NCBI RefSeq assembly: GCF_015864945.1
Contig: NZ_JADYWF010000001.1
Coordinates: forward strand, 1,550,378 to 1,614,377
Direction: 5' to 3'
Length of the DNA: 64,000 nucleotides
From: Salinibacterium sp. NG253
GTDB lineage: Bacteria; Actinomycetota; Actinomycetes; Actinomycetales; Microbacteriaceae
A program made the translations under genes and the position numbers. Shown here piece after piece: positions 35,673-45,168 of this stretch. The first letter of the stretch is position 1; each line of letters opens with the position of its first letter. Under the pieces are notes generated by a model, which saw nothing but the letters and a program-made list of their open reading frames with translations, was not told where the DNA came from and made no database searches.

Positions 35673-37535
35673 GTGAACGCCGATTCCCGAGACGATCTCC
35701 ACTCCTTTCAAGTGAACCTCACGGGAGTCGTTGACCTCCTGAGCAAGCACATCTACTCCAGCCCGCGGGTCTATCTGCGCGAGCTTCTGCAGAACGGGCG
35801 CGACGCCCTGGCGGCGCGGGTTGAGCTCGAAGGACAAGACCCGAGCCGCGGCATCCGCATCACTCCCCTCAGCGAGCACAACGACACATTCCAGTTTCAG
35901 GATGACGGCATCGGGCTCACCGCCGACGAAATGACCGAGCTGCTCTCGACCGTCGGGCGCTCCTCGAAACGCGACATCTTCGATCTGCCCCGCAGCGACT
36001 ACCTTGGGCAGTTCGGCATCGGATTATTGAGCTGCTTCATGGTGGCCGACCAGATTGTGATCCAGTCACGCTCCGCTCGCGGCTCAGCCCCAGTGGAGTG
36101 GATTGGCAATAGCGACGGCACGTTCAGCGTGCGCGAGCTGGAGGGCGACCTGCCCATCGGCACCACCGTCTCGCTCAAGCCGCGCTTTGATCAGCACGAC
36201 TTGCTCAGCACTTCGACGGTGCTCGCCCTGGCTAAGACCTTCGCCGAGTTTCTGCCGGTGGGGGTTCGCGTTGATCTCCCCGGCGGCGGCGGCAGCGAGA
36301 CCGTCACGCACGATGCCCCGTTCCTCGATGCACACACGGCTACGGCATCCGAGCTGCTGACCTACGGTCGCGAGTTGCTCGGCGTAGATCCCTTTGCCGC
36401 TATTCCGTTGAGTGTGCCCGGCACCAACACCACAGGCGTCGCCTATGTGCTGCCCAGTTCGCCGCCGCCCGGAGCCCGCCAAGCGAACCGCGTTTACCTC
36501 GGCCGCATGCTGCTGAGCGAAAACGTGGATGCACTGCTGCCCGATTGGGCGTTCTTTGTGCGCGTCGTGCTGAACAGCACCTCGCTCACCCCGACGGCAA
36601 GCCGCGAATCGCTCGTGGACGACGACATCCTCGAGCACACGAGGGCGGCAATCGGCACGACGCTGCGGCAGTGGGTGCTCGAAATGGCGGCGCGGCATCC
36701 GGCCCAGCTCAACGACTTTGTGCAGATTCATTCACTCGCCCTCAAGTCGCTCGTGATCCACGACGAAGAACTCGCGAAGTTCATCACTCCGTGGCTGAGC
36801 GTCGAAACCACACTCGGGCGCATGACGATCGAGAGCCTTACGCGGGATCACACGCAGTTGCGCTACGCCGAAACGGTGGATGAATTTCGGCAGATCGCAA
36901 GCATCGCGAGCCCCGACCGGCCGGTGATCAACGGTGGCTATATTTACGACACCGAGATCGCCCGCCTGCTCCCCACGCTCGTCGACGGTCTCACCGTCGA
37001 CCGCGTGAGCGTGCTCGACGAACTCGACTTTCTCGAGGTGCCACCGCTTGACGCACGCAGCCTTGTCGCGAAGCTCGAAGACCGCGCCAGCGCTGTGCTC
37101 GCGGATGCCGGCTGCGCTGTGATTGTGCGCGGCGTTCCCGCCACCGACGTCACGGGCCTCTACCTCGCCGACCCCGAAGTCTTGCGCTCCATCGACCGTC
37201 GGGCGGCCCGCGAAATCAGTCGCCCCGGGCTGTGGAAAGACGTGCTCGGCAAAATGGATGCGTTTGCCGAGGAGCGACTTGCCAGCGACGGCACCAGCAA
37301 ATCCCTCGCTCGCCTGTGCCTCAACTGGAACAACCCCGTCGTCGTCACCCTCTCCACCCTGAGTGATGACGCCGTCTTCTCCCGCACCATCGAACTGCTC
37401 TACGTTCAAGCCCTGCTCACCAGCCAACGCCCCCTCAGCGTGCGCGACCGCGCCATGATGACCAATTCCATGTCAGATCTGATCGCCATGAGTGTCGCAC
37501 TCGGTGATTCCCTCCCAGAAAGTTCTTCCCTATGA
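35673..37535 (+). CDS. Divergent Hsp90-family (HtpG-like) protein
   Basis: A 620-residue protein with a clear N-terminal GHKL ATPase fold: the Glu37/Asn41 helix in ELLQNGRDAL, Asp77 in DDGIGL, and the glycine loop GQFGIGLLSCF (112-122). The middle region (about 215-400) follows Hsp90 order, including NSTSLTPTASRESLVDDD. The C-terminal part diverges strongly from HtpG and lacks the eukaryotic MEEVD tail. It probably acts as an ATP-dependent chaperone in the cytoplasm. The start is GTG at 35673 with a modest GATGAGAG site. The stop overlaps the ATG of the TPR-like gene (ATGA), and the HAIR-containing promoter gap of clpB is immediately upstream, suggesting heat-shock linkage. Confidence 0.85.
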   Translation: MNADSRDDLHSFQVNLTGVVDLLSKHIYSSPRVYLRELLQNGRDALAARVELEGQDPSRGIRITPLSEHNDTFQFQDDGIGLTADEMTELLSTVGRSSKRDIFDLPRSDYLGQFGIGLLSCFMVADQIVIQSRSARGSAPVEWIGNSDGTFSVRELEGDLPIGTTVSLKPRFDQHDLLSTSTVLALAKTFAEFLPVGVRVDLPGGGGSETVTHDAPFLDAHTATASELLTYGRELLGVDPFAAIPLSVPGTNTTGVAYVLPSSPPPGARQANRVYLGRMLLSENVDALLPDWAFFVRVVLNSTSLTPTASRESLVDDDILEHTRAAIGTTLRQWVLEMAARHPAQLNDFVQIHSLALKSLVIHDEELAKFITPWLSVETTLGRMTIESLTRDHTQLRYAETVDEFRQIASIASPDRPVINGGYIYDTEIARLLPTLVDGLTVDRVSVLDELDFLEVPPLDARSLVAKLEDRASAVLADAGCAVIVRGVPATDVTGLYLADPEVLRSIDRRAAREISRPGLWKDVLGKMDAFAEERLASDGTSKSLARLCLNWNNPVVVTLSTLSDDAVFSRTIELLYVQALLTSQRPLSVRDRAMMTNSMSDLIAMSVALGDSLPESSSL

Positions 37536-40333
37536 GCGTCGCCCGCATCACCGAACTGTTCAGCGAGATCGACACGATGGCCTTCGGCCCCGAGGAACGA
37601 GCTCGCGTCGATGAGGCGATTGCGCTCGCGGTCGAACTCGGCGACGAAGAGTTGGAGTACCGAGCGCGCATTCGGCTGACGGCATCCGCCAATCAGCTTG
37701 GCGACACCGAAGCTCTGCTCTCCTCATTCGCGTGGTGCCTCGCCAAGCACGACGCTGACCCCGTGCGCTTTCCCGACGACGTGGTCGAAGGCGGTGCCGG
37801 GCTCATGTGGCAGTTCAAGTGGATCGCCACGACCCTCGCGAGCTCACCCATCTTCGGCACCGACGACATCTCCGGCGCTCTCGCCGACATGGAGAGCCAC
37901 TACCGCGACGCCGGAATCGGCCAGAGCGGCGTGCTGACCTCCCAGTTCGCCACGGCCTGGCGTCTCGGCCAGCTCGACCGCGCCGAAGAATTGCGCGCCC
38001 AACTCGCCGTGACGCCCCGCGACGATTACAGCCACTGTGACGCCTGTGTGCGCAGCGATGCCAGCGGCTTCCTCACAGAAACCGGGCGCGACGCCGAAGC
38101 CATCGTGCTCTTCGACGAACTCATCGAAGGCGGCTACAGCTGCGGCGATGAGCCAGAAGCCGCCCTCTCGCGCGCCCTGCTCCCCTACCTGCGCGCCGGC
38201 CGCCTCGATGACGCTCGCGCCGCCCACTTTCGCAGCTACAACCTCGCGCGCGACAACGCCGACAACCTCAGCATCATCGCCAATCACTTCATCTTCTGCG
38301 CCGTCACCGGCAATGAGGCCCGCGGCCTGGCCATGCTCGAACGCCACCTCTCGTGGTTTGTGCATGACCAGCTCAACGCCGACGGCCAGTTTTCCGGTCT
38401 CGTTGCGGCCGGCGTGCTGCTCGACGCAGTGACCGCCGCCGGCTTCGGCGAGCAAGTTGTTCGCGGCGCCGAAAACAACGAACTCACGGCGCTCTTCGGA
38501 GAGCACGACGGCACCTGGACCGCCGAAGAACTTGCCACCGCCACGTGGGCTGCCGCGCGCCGGATTGGCGACCAGTTCGACGAACGCGCCGACAATAACT
38601 ACCGCGCCACGCGCATCCAGAAGGCCAAGAATCTCGCTAACGAGAACTACCCCCTCAGCCTCACGAGTGAAACTCTTGCCGCCCCCACTCCCGCCGACGC
38701 CGAACCGACGGATGCCGCCGGCTGGCTGCTGCGAGCAGAAGAGCTGACCGCAATGGGTTGGCTTCCCACCGCGTTGCCCGCCGCGCGTAAGGCTGCGGAA
38801 TTGGCAACGGGCACGGAGCGCACGGCTGCCCTCAGCACGTTGGTTGCTGGACTGGTGGCTACCGGCGATCTTGCTGCAGCCGAGGCTGCTCTCGCCGAAC
38901 GCATCCCGGCTCTCCGCGAGCACGGCAACGAGGCGCAAGCGTCGCTCGAAGAGTTGCTCGGCCTTTCTCTGTTTGGTCGCGCCGAGCAAGACGATTTCGA
39001 CAAGCTCAGCGTCGCTGTTGGCGTCTCGGAGGAGTTAGCTCCCGCCCAGATCGCCGACATCGAGCTCTCACTGCTAAGCGTGCTGCTGCGCGGCGAGGAG
39101 CCCGATCTCGAGGCTGTGACGAAGCTTGCGGCGAGTGCGCTCGTGCACGCCGAGGCTGGCGAGATGCCCCTGCTGCGCGCCCACGCGCTGCGGTATCTTT
39201 CCGACCTGGCGGCCACCGCTGGCGACACTGATCGCGCACTCGCGCACCTTGATGATCTGCTGGGGGCGACATCCAACCGCGGTGTTTTGGCCCACGCTCA
39301 CGCGCTTCGTGCCCGCATTTTGGGCAGTGGCGGCCAGTTCGCTGCGGGTGCCGCCAGCGCGGACGCGGCCGCTGAATGCGCCAATGCAATCGATGCTGCT
39401 GGCCCGCTGCACGACACCACCATTCTGGCTGGACGCCTCTATGACGAAGCCGAACAGTTTACGGATGCCGCTGGTCGCTTCCGTCTCGGAATCCGCTACG
39501 CCGAACGCCTCGAGATCGAGACCGTAGGGGCACGCTACGCCCTCGGCCGAGCGCTCGTGCGCGGCGGAGAGTCAGCGGAAGCCATCGAGCTTTTGCTCTC
39601 GCTGTTCGAAGAAGAGACTGCCGCGGAAGCCGCTCCTGGCAGCCGCGGCGAAACTCTGTTTTGGCTCGGGCACGGTTTCGCTGACTCTGGTGAACCGGGT
39701 TCTGCTGTTGGCACCTGGGAGACCGCGACGGAGCTGTACCTCGAGTCCGGAGACACCCAGAGCGCAGCACGCACTCTTGCTGACAGCGCGAGTCTGCACG
39801 CGCAACACGACGACCACGAGACGGCCGCAACATTGCTCGAGAATGCTGTGACGCATGCTCGCGCCACACCCGACGACCTCAACCTGCTCGTGCGCGTGCT
39901 GCACCAGTCGGGGCGCGCTCAAGCCGAAGCGGGCAACGCCGCCGGCCTTGAGGCACTGGATGAGGTGCTGGCGTTGGCCGCCGAACACAACGCCGACTGG
40001 TTGCATGCCGACGTGACCGACTCGAAGGCGCGCGCTCTCGCGAGCCTCGGAAAGCCGAAGGAGTCGGTGGCACTGGCACTCACGGCAGCGGATGAATACC
40101 GCGCGGCGGGAGATCCTGTTGCGGGCGCGAACTGCGAACGCTTCGTTGCCAACGTCTTAGCCGGCGAGGGCCGCCATGACGAAGCTGTGGCGGTGCTGCA
40201 ATCAGTGATGGAGCAGGCCGCCGACCACGAACGACTGCGTCAGATCACCGCGTTCGACCTGGCCGAAAGCCTCGACAAGCTCGGACGGACTTCGGATGCT
40301 GCTGCCGCTCGGGCGATTGCGGAGAGCGCATAG
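37532..40333 (+). CDS. Large TPR-like helical-repeat protein coupled to the Hsp90-like gene
   Basis: A 933-residue soluble protein made almost entirely of alpha-helical repeats rich in Ala, Glu, Leu and Asp. TPR-like units are clearest after about 390 (WLLRAEELTAMGWLPTALPA) and near the end (ALASLGKPKESVALALTAADEYRAAGD). The N-terminal 380 residues are a more divergent helical region with one HCDAC cysteine pair (169-172). There is no signal peptide or membrane segment. Its ATG overlaps the Hsp90-like stop, so the two are made together. In eukaryotes TPR proteins are Hsp90 partners, which suggests a co-chaperone or client adaptor here, but the bacterial protein lacks the MEEVD ligand, so the mode would differ. 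Confidence 0.8.
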   Translation: MSVARITELFSEIDTMAFGPEERARVDEAIALAVELGDEELEYRARIRLTASANQLGDTEALLSSFAWCLAKHDADPVRFPDDVVEGGAGLMWQFKWIATTLASSPIFGTDDISGALADMESHYRDAGIGQSGVLTSQFATAWRLGQLDRAEELRAQLAVTPRDDYSHCDACVRSDASGFLTETGRDAEAIVLFDELIEGGYSCGDEPEAALSRALLPYLRAGRLDDARAAHFRSYNLARDNADNLSIIANHFIFCAVTGNEARGLAMLERHLSWFVHDQLNADGQFSGLVAAGVLLDAVTAAGFGEQVVRGAENNELTALFGEHDGTWTAEELATATWAAARRIGDQFDERADNNYRATRIQKAKNLANENYPLSLTSETLAAPTPADAEPTDAAGWLLRAEELTAMGWLPTALPAARKAAELATGTERTAALSTLVAGLVATGDLAAAEAALAERIPALREHGNEAQASLEELLGLSLFGRAEQDDFDKLSVAVGVSEELAPAQIADIELSLLSVLLRGEEPDLEAVTKLAASALVHAEAGEMPLLRAHALRYLSDLAATAGDTDRALAHLDDLLGATSNRGVLAHAHALRARILGSGGQFAAGAASADAAAECANAIDAAGPLHDTTILAGRLYDEAEQFTDAAGRFRLGIRYAERLEIETVGARYALGRALVRGGESAEAIELLLSLFEEETAAEAAPGSRGETLFWLGHGFADSGEPGSAVGTWETATELYLESGDTQSAARTLADSASLHAQHDDHETAATLLENAVTHARATPDDLNLLVRVLHQSGRAQAEAGNAAGLEALDEVLALAAEHNADWLHADVTDSKARALASLGKPKESVALALTAADEYRAAGDPVAGANCERFVANVLAGEGRHDEAVAVLQSVMEQAADHERLRQITAFDLAESLDKLGRTSDAAAARAIAESA

Positions 40334-40370
40334 CGCATTCAGCCGGGACGCCCTGACTAAGGTCGCACGC

Positions 40371-40418
40371 AAAGGCCCCGGTCGCGACTGCTCAGTGCAG
40401 TGCGGCCGGGGCCTTTTT
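40371..40418 (+). terminator. Strong rho-independent terminator
   Basis: AAAGGCCCCGG (40371-40381) pairs perfectly with CCGGGGCCTTT (40406-40416), followed by a short T-run. It lies between the TPR-like gene and the convergent aldehyde dehydrogenase gene. The T-run favours plus-strand termination; the opposite strand has three Ts, so it may work both ways. Confidence 0.85.
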
Positions 40419-40427
40419 ACGCGGTAA

Positions 40428-41792
40428 TTACGGGCGCTTGACCAACTTGCGGTTCATGAACTCGTCGATGCCGTGCGAACCAAGTTCGCGACCGGTGCCG
40501 GAGTTCTTGACTCCACCGAAAGGCAGCTCGGGAGCATCCGCGCCGACCTCGTTGATGTAAACCATGCCCGCGTCGATGCCGTCAGCGATGCGGTCGGCCT
40601 GCTCGGCATCCGTCGTGAAGACGTAGGAACCGAGGCCGAACGGCGTCGCGTTGGCGAGCACGATGGCTTCTTCTTCGCTGGCGACACGGTGCAGTTGAGC
40701 AACCGGTCCGAAGAACTCGACCGTGTAGGCGGGGTTCTCGGGGCTGATGTTTTCGAGCACGGCTGGCGCAAACTTGGTGCCGTCGCGCTTGCCGGTTCCG
40801 ACGCGCAAGGTGGCGCCGGCAGCCACTGCTTCTGCGACCTGCTCTTCGAGGTTTTCGGCGGCGGCTACGGAACACAGTGGTCCGAGCTCGGTGCCCTCAT
40901 CCATGGGGTCACCGACCGTGATGGCGCCCATCGCCGCGCTGAACTTCTCGGCGAATTCTTCGTAGAGCGAGTCGATGATGACGAAGCGCTTGGCGCCATT
41001 GCAGGCCTGGCCGTTGTTGTCGACGCGAGCCGCCACTGCGGCCTCGACTGTGGCATCCATGTTGTCAGTCGACATGAGGATGAACGGGTCGGAGCCACCC
41101 AGTTCGAGCACGCTCTTCTTGAGGTTGGTTCCGGCCGCAGCACCGACGATCGCGCCGGCACGCTCGGAGCCCGTGAGCGAGACTCCCTGGATGCGGGGGT
41201 CGTCGATCATCGCAGCGATTTGGTCATTATCGGCGAGCACATTTTGGTAGCCTCCGATCGGCAAACCGGCCTCGTGAATGAGGGCTTCAAGTGCCGCCGA
41301 TGACTCGGGGCACTGCTGCGCTGGCTTGACCAAAACGGGGTTGCCGAGAACGATGCTCGGGCCGGCGAAACGAGCGATCTGGTAGATCGGAAAGTTCCAC
41401 GGCATGATGCCCAGAACTGGACCGATGGGGCTCTTGCGAATCCACGCAGTGCCCGATCCGGCGGGAATTTGTTCGTCGGCGAGGAACGCTTCAGCGTTGT
41501 CGGCGAAGTAGCGGAAAATGTCGGCGGAGAACTCAACTTCACCCACCGCTTGGGCCAACGGCTTGCCCATTTCGCGCACGATAATTTCGCCGAATTCGGC
41601 CGAGCGTTCGGTGAGAAGATCGGCGATACGCGTGACGATCGCTGCGCGCTCTTTTACCTGATCACGGTTCATTCCGCCGTTGTATTCAGAGTGGGCTGCG
41701 GCGACGATCTGCTCGATCACTTCGTCGCTGACAGCGGGGTGGGCCGTGCCCTCTTCGCCGGTGTAGGGATTGATCACTTGAAAGGTCTTCAT
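40428..41792 (-). CDS. NAD(P)-dependent aldehyde dehydrogenase, succinate-semialdehyde type
   Basis: A 454-residue aldehyde dehydrogenase. The catalytic Cys264 is in NNGQACNGAKRF, the general base Glu is in LELGGSDPF, and the cofactor region contains MPWNFPIYQ and TGSERAG. The C-terminal GMVYINEVGADAPELPFGG is typical of the shorter GabD1/SSADH-like group, which oxidises succinic semialdehyde or similar aldehydes. It is downstream of the PucR regulator on the same strand with a 117-base gap, and has a good GAGGAG ribosome-binding site. Together with gabT and a second dehydrogenase nearby it suggests oxidation of semialdehydes from GABA or polyamines; the exact substrate is not certain. Confidence 0.88.
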   Translation of the reverse strand: MKTFQVINPYTGEEGTAHPAVSDEVIEQIVAAAHSEYNGGMNRDQVKERAAIVTRIADLLTERSAEFGEIIVREMGKPLAQAVGEVEFSADIFRYFADNAEAFLADEQIPAGSGTAWIRKSPIGPVLGIMPWNFPIYQIARFAGPSIVLGNPVLVKPAQQCPESSAALEALIHEAGLPIGGYQNVLADNDQIAAMIDDPRIQGVSLTGSERAGAIVGAAAGTNLKKSVLELGGSDPFILMSTDNMDATVEAAVAARVDNNGQACNGAKRFVIIDSLYEEFAEKFSAAMGAITVGDPMDEGTELGPLCSVAAAENLEEQVAEAVAAGATLRVGTGKRDGTKFAPAVLENISPENPAYTVEFFGPVAQLHRVASEEEAIVLANATPFGLGSYVFTTDAEQADRIADGIDAGMVYINEVGADAPELPFGGVKNSGTGRELGSHGIDEFMNRKLVKRP

Positions 41793-41909
41793 GAGAGGCT
41801 CCTCGCTGCTCGAAAATGACCGGCGACGCCGCCGAGATTTGTTCGTAGGCTACAGGCGAAATCCTGAAAATTGGAAGTCAGAGTTTTTGCGAGCCGATTC
41901 TCAATGCGG

Positions 41910-43511
41910 CTACGAGCCGGTTTCACCGAGGTCGATCGCAGCCAACATCGCCCACAACTCGGCACGGCCCTGGAAGGTGTCGAGACTCAAATTGGTGAGG
42001 TCGGCGAGCCGCTGCATCCGCGACTTCAGACCGTGCCGATGGATGCCCAACTCGCGTGCCGCGGGATCCCACTGACCGTTGTGCCGCAGCCACACTTGCG
42101 CGGCCCGCAGCAGCGCGAGACCGTCGGCCGATTCGATGACGCTGGCGAGGCGGGCGTGAGCGATATCGGCCACCGAACTCGACGCCAGCAACCCGAAAAA
42201 GCTCTCGCCCACGAGGCTGTCGAATTCGGTGATTGTTCCGGCCGGTGCCGCCTCAAGCGATCGCACCGCCTGAGTGATCGCGACGTTCAGCTCGCTCCAC
42301 CCGAGCACCGCCGAGAGCCCGACCGTGAGTTCGTTGGCGGCAAAGAATCGTTTCTCGGCACGCAGCTGGCTCGCGTCGATCAGCACCAGCAGGTGCCGGC
42401 CATCGGCCACCGCGAAAAACGTGCTCTCGGCACGAGCGGCCCGACGCTCGAGCACATCGCGAACGCTCGCCGTGGTCTGGCTCAACTCCAACGCTGCGAC
42501 CGCAAAACGTTCCGCCGGCAAATCGATGCCCGCCACCCGCACCGCACGCCGCACACTGTCGACCCGGCCATCCTTCAACAGCTGAAACAGCTGCTCCAGA
42601 ATCGCCCGATGGCCCACCCGCAAATTCTCAGTCTGCTCGAGCGACACCTCGGCGAGCGCCGCCAACACCGTCATCACTGAATTGTCGAGTGCCCCAAATT
42701 CGGTGTCGCGCGACCACGCGATGGCGCCGCACAAGCGTCCGCTCGGGCCCAGCGTTTGCACCACGCGGTACTCACCCGGCAACTGCTCAACGACGCGCGC
42801 GCGACGAGCCCGACCCAGCAAGGTCGAGACCGAACTGCGGATGGCGGGGGCGGCATCCGCGGGTCGGCTGGCGGATGCACGGCCGGTGGTCGCGCGATCG
42901 GGAGTCGCGCGCGCGGCCGTGCCGCTGCTTTTCCCGCCGCGCGGAGATTCGGAGCTGTCGCTGACGAGCTCGCCGTCGGCATCAAAGATCCAGACGCCAC
43001 AGTCGAGGTGCTCGGCGGCGCGGGCGGCCGCAGCAGGCAGGCGGCCTTTGCCGACGGCGGCGCTGGCGATGTCGTTTTGGGCGGCGAGGGCGCGGTCGAA
43101 GCCGGCGCGGGTTTGTTCGGCTTCGTTGTCGGCGACGAGGCGGCTGATGGCGATGAACGGGATGCGGTACGGCACTTCGAAGAGCGGGAGCCCGGCGGCA
43201 GAGCACGCGGCGACGAGGCCGGCTGGCACTCCGTGGGTAATCACTTCGGTGCCGAAACCGATCGCCGCGACGCCAGCGCTCGTGAGCCTCGCGACGTAGG
43301 AATCGAAGTCGGGCACGGCATCCGGGGCGGCGTTGTCGACGAATTGGCGCCCGGTCGTGAGCAGCAATTGGCCCTCGGTGACGAAGGGCGTTGGATCATC
43401 GAGGTCGGAGTTGTGCACCCACGTGACCGTGCGCTCGAAGGTGTCAGCGGCGGTGAGCGGACGCAGGGCGAGACGCTCAGTCGCGATCACGTCGGCGAGG
43501 GGTGTGGGCAT
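41910..43511 (-). CDS. PucR-family transcriptional regulator
   Basis: A 533-residue regulator. The N-terminal PucR domain (about 5-120; VTWVHNSDLDDPTPFVTEGQLLLTTG) is the usual effector module. A variable central region has a Pro/Ala/Arg-rich insert (about 195-235), then a GGDEF-like fold. The C-terminal helix-turn-helix (about 475-525) contains ARELGIHRHGLKSRMQRL. Members regulate purine, GABA or other nitrogen catabolism. It is transcribed divergently from gabT over a 160-base gap with two palindromes, so control of gabT-gabD is likely, as in GabR-like PucR proteins of other actinobacteria. The dehydrogenase gene behind it is a second probable target. Confidence 0.88.
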   Translation of the reverse strand: MPTPLADVIATERLALRPLTAADTFERTVTWVHNSDLDDPTPFVTEGQLLLTTGRQFVDNAAPDAVPDFDSYVARLTSAGVAAIGFGTEVITHGVPAGLVAACSAAGLPLFEVPYRIPFIAISRLVADNEAEQTRAGFDRALAAQNDIASAAVGKGRLPAAAARAAEHLDCGVWIFDADGELVSDSSESPRGGKSSGTAARATPDRATTGRASASRPADAAPAIRSSVSTLLGRARRARVVEQLPGEYRVVQTLGPSGRLCGAIAWSRDTEFGALDNSVMTVLAALAEVSLEQTENLRVGHRAILEQLFQLLKDGRVDSVRRAVRVAGIDLPAERFAVAALELSQTTASVRDVLERRAARAESTFFAVADGRHLLVLIDASQLRAEKRFFAANELTVGLSAVLGWSELNVAITQAVRSLEAAPAGTITEFDSLVGESFFGLLASSSVADIAHARLASVIESADGLALLRAAQVWLRHNGQWDPAARELGIHRHGLKSRMQRLADLTNLSLDTFQGRAELWAMLAAIDLGETGS

Positions 43512-43551
43512 GGCAATCCTCCTGCTGCCATTCTGTCAGTTTTTGATGCAA

Positions 43552-43564
43552 AGAGTGCCACTCT
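43552..43564. promoter_or_regulatory. Palindrome AGAGTGCCACTCT, candidate PucR operator
   Basis: A 13-base palindrome with only its central base unpaired, placed 41 bases upstream of the pucR start and about 107 bases before gabT. The position in the divergent gap suits an operator that controls both directions. No transcription start is mapped, so this is a candidate only. Confidence 0.4.
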
Positions 43565-43602
43565 GTGCCTGTTGTGCCGGGCATCCGCGAACTAAATTGA
43601 AC

Positions 43603-43612
43603 CAAACGTTTG
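43603..43612. promoter_or_regulatory. Perfect palindrome CAAACGTTTG upstream of gabT
   Basis: A perfect ten-base palindrome 60 bases before the gabT start. A weak -10-like TAAATT (43593-43598) lies just upstream, so a bound repressor could block gabT transcription. It differs in sequence from the palindrome at 43552 and may bind another regulator. Confidence 0.35.
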
Positions 43613-43671
43613 CACGCCGCAGCTCGCCTGCACGAACGAACATCGTCTACACAGATTGGATACCGGTGGCC

Positions 43672-45048
43672 ATGTCTACTTCGTCTTCCACCTCCACGGC
43701 TCCCGCGGCCACGGCCCCGGTTGGCGGCCCCTCGCTTCCGCAGAAGCGCAACCTCGTCACCGCGATTCCCGGGCCCCGCTCGCAGGCACTGCTCGAGCGC
43801 AAGAAGCAGGCGGTTCCTTCCGCTATCGGCATCACTCTGCCCGTCTTCGTTGAAGCTGCCGGTGGTGGCGTGCTTCTCGACGTTGATGGCAACACCCTCA
43901 TCGACTTTGGATCCGGCATCGCCGTGACCGGTGTGGGCAACGCGGCACCCGCCGTTGTCGAAGCTGTCACCGCTCAGGTCGCCCAGTTCACCCACACGTG
44001 CTTCATGATCAACGGCTATGAGAGCTACGTCGAGGTCGCCGAGAAGCTCAACGAGATCACCCCCGGAACCCACCAGAAGCGCACCGCGCTTTTCAACTCA
44101 GGCTCCGAAGCTGTCGAGAACGCGATCAAGATCGCCCGCTACTTCACCGGCAAGCAGGCCGTGGTGGCCTTCGACCACGCGTACCACGGTCGCACCAACC
44201 TCACCATGGGTCTCACCGCCAAGTCGATGCCCTACAAGAGTGGCTTCGGACCCTTCGCGCCAGAGATTTACCGCGCACCGATGTCGTACCCGTTCCGCGA
44301 TGGCGGAATCAGTGGTGAGGATGCCGCAGCCCGCGCCATCCTGCAGATCGAGAAGCAGATCGGCGCCAGCAACCTCGCCGCGATCATCATCGAGCCCATC
44401 CAGGGCGAGGGTGGCTTCATTGAGCCGGCCCCCGGATTCCTGCCAGCCCTCAGCGAGTGGGCCACCGCCAACAACGTCATCTTCATCGCTGACGAAGTGC
44501 AGACCGGCTTCGCTCGCACCGGAGACCTCTTCGCTTCCAACCACGAGAACCTCGTTCCCGACATCATGGTGACCGCCAAGGGCATCGCCGGCGGCCTCCC
44601 GCTCTCGGCTGTCACCGGTCGCGCGGATGTCATGGATGCCGCCCACGTCGGCGGACTCGGCGGAACCTACGGTGGAAACCCCATCGCCTGTGCCGCAGCG
44701 CTCGCGACGATCCGCACCTTCGAAGAATCGGGCGCCATTGAGCGTGCCCGTGAAATCGGAACCACCTTCCGTGGCCGCCTCAACGGACTCCGCGCCGGCG
44801 ACCCCCGCATCGGAGATGTTCGTGGCCGTGGCGCCATGATCGCGATGGAACTCGTCGACCCCACCACGAAAGAGCCCGACGCCGCCCTCACGTCGAAGGT
44901 TGCGGCTGCAGCGCACGCCGCCGGTGTTGTCGTGCTGACCTGTGGAACCTATGGCAACGTCATCCGCTTCCTCCCGCCGCTCTCGATCTCTGACGAGCTC
45001 ATCGCTGACGGCCTCGACGTCGTTCGCGACGCCCTCGCCAAGGCCTAG
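43672..45048 (+). CDS. gabT: 4-aminobutyrate aminotransferase
   Basis: A 458-residue PLP-dependent class III aminotransferase. It moves the amino group of GABA to 2-oxoglutarate, giving succinic semialdehyde. The cofactor Lys303 is in MVTAKGIAGGLPL; other landmarks are NSGSEAVENAIKIAR, the IIEPIQGEGG strand and DEVQTGFARTG. The ATG at 43672 is chosen because the upstream frame overlaps the pucR gene and lacks family character; a GTG six bases earlier is also possible. It is divergent from pucR and followed by the dehydrogenase gabD, the next enzyme of the pathway, after a 120-base gap with a hairpin. Confidence 0.93.
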   Translation: MSTSSSTSTAPAATAPVGGPSLPQKRNLVTAIPGPRSQALLERKKQAVPSAIGITLPVFVEAAGGGVLLDVDGNTLIDFGSGIAVTGVGNAAPAVVEAVTAQVAQFTHTCFMINGYESYVEVAEKLNEITPGTHQKRTALFNSGSEAVENAIKIARYFTGKQAVVAFDHAYHGRTNLTMGLTAKSMPYKSGFGPFAPEIYRAPMSYPFRDGGISGEDAAARAILQIEKQIGASNLAAIIIEPIQGEGGFIEPAPGFLPALSEWATANNVIFIADEVQTGFARTGDLFASNHENLVPDIMVTAKGIAGGLPLSAVTGRADVMDAAHVGGLGGTYGGNPIACAAALATIRTFEESGAIERAREIGTTFRGRLNGLRAGDPRIGDVRGRGAMIAMELVDPTTKEPDAALTSKVAAAAHAAGVVVLTCGTYGNVIRFLPPLSISDELIADGLDVVRDALAKA

Positions 45049-45058
45049 CTCGCGGCCA

Positions 45059-45088
45059 GCGGGCACTGGGCGCGCGCTCAGTGCCCGC
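45059..45088 (+). terminator. Hairpin between gabT and gabD
   Basis: GCGGGCACTG (45059-45068) and CAGTGCCCGC (45079-45088) form a perfect ten-pair stem ten bases after the gabT stop, with no T-run. A shorter stem (CAAGC/GCTTG) follows near 45100-45120. They could partly terminate or stabilise the gabT message and so give unequal expression of the two genes. Confidence 0.55.
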
Positions 45089-45168
45089 CCACGCGGCGCC
45101 AAGCCGAAGTTCAGCTTGCGCTGTTTGACTGACTTGCAGATTTCCCCACCACGAAAGGTGCACACCGT

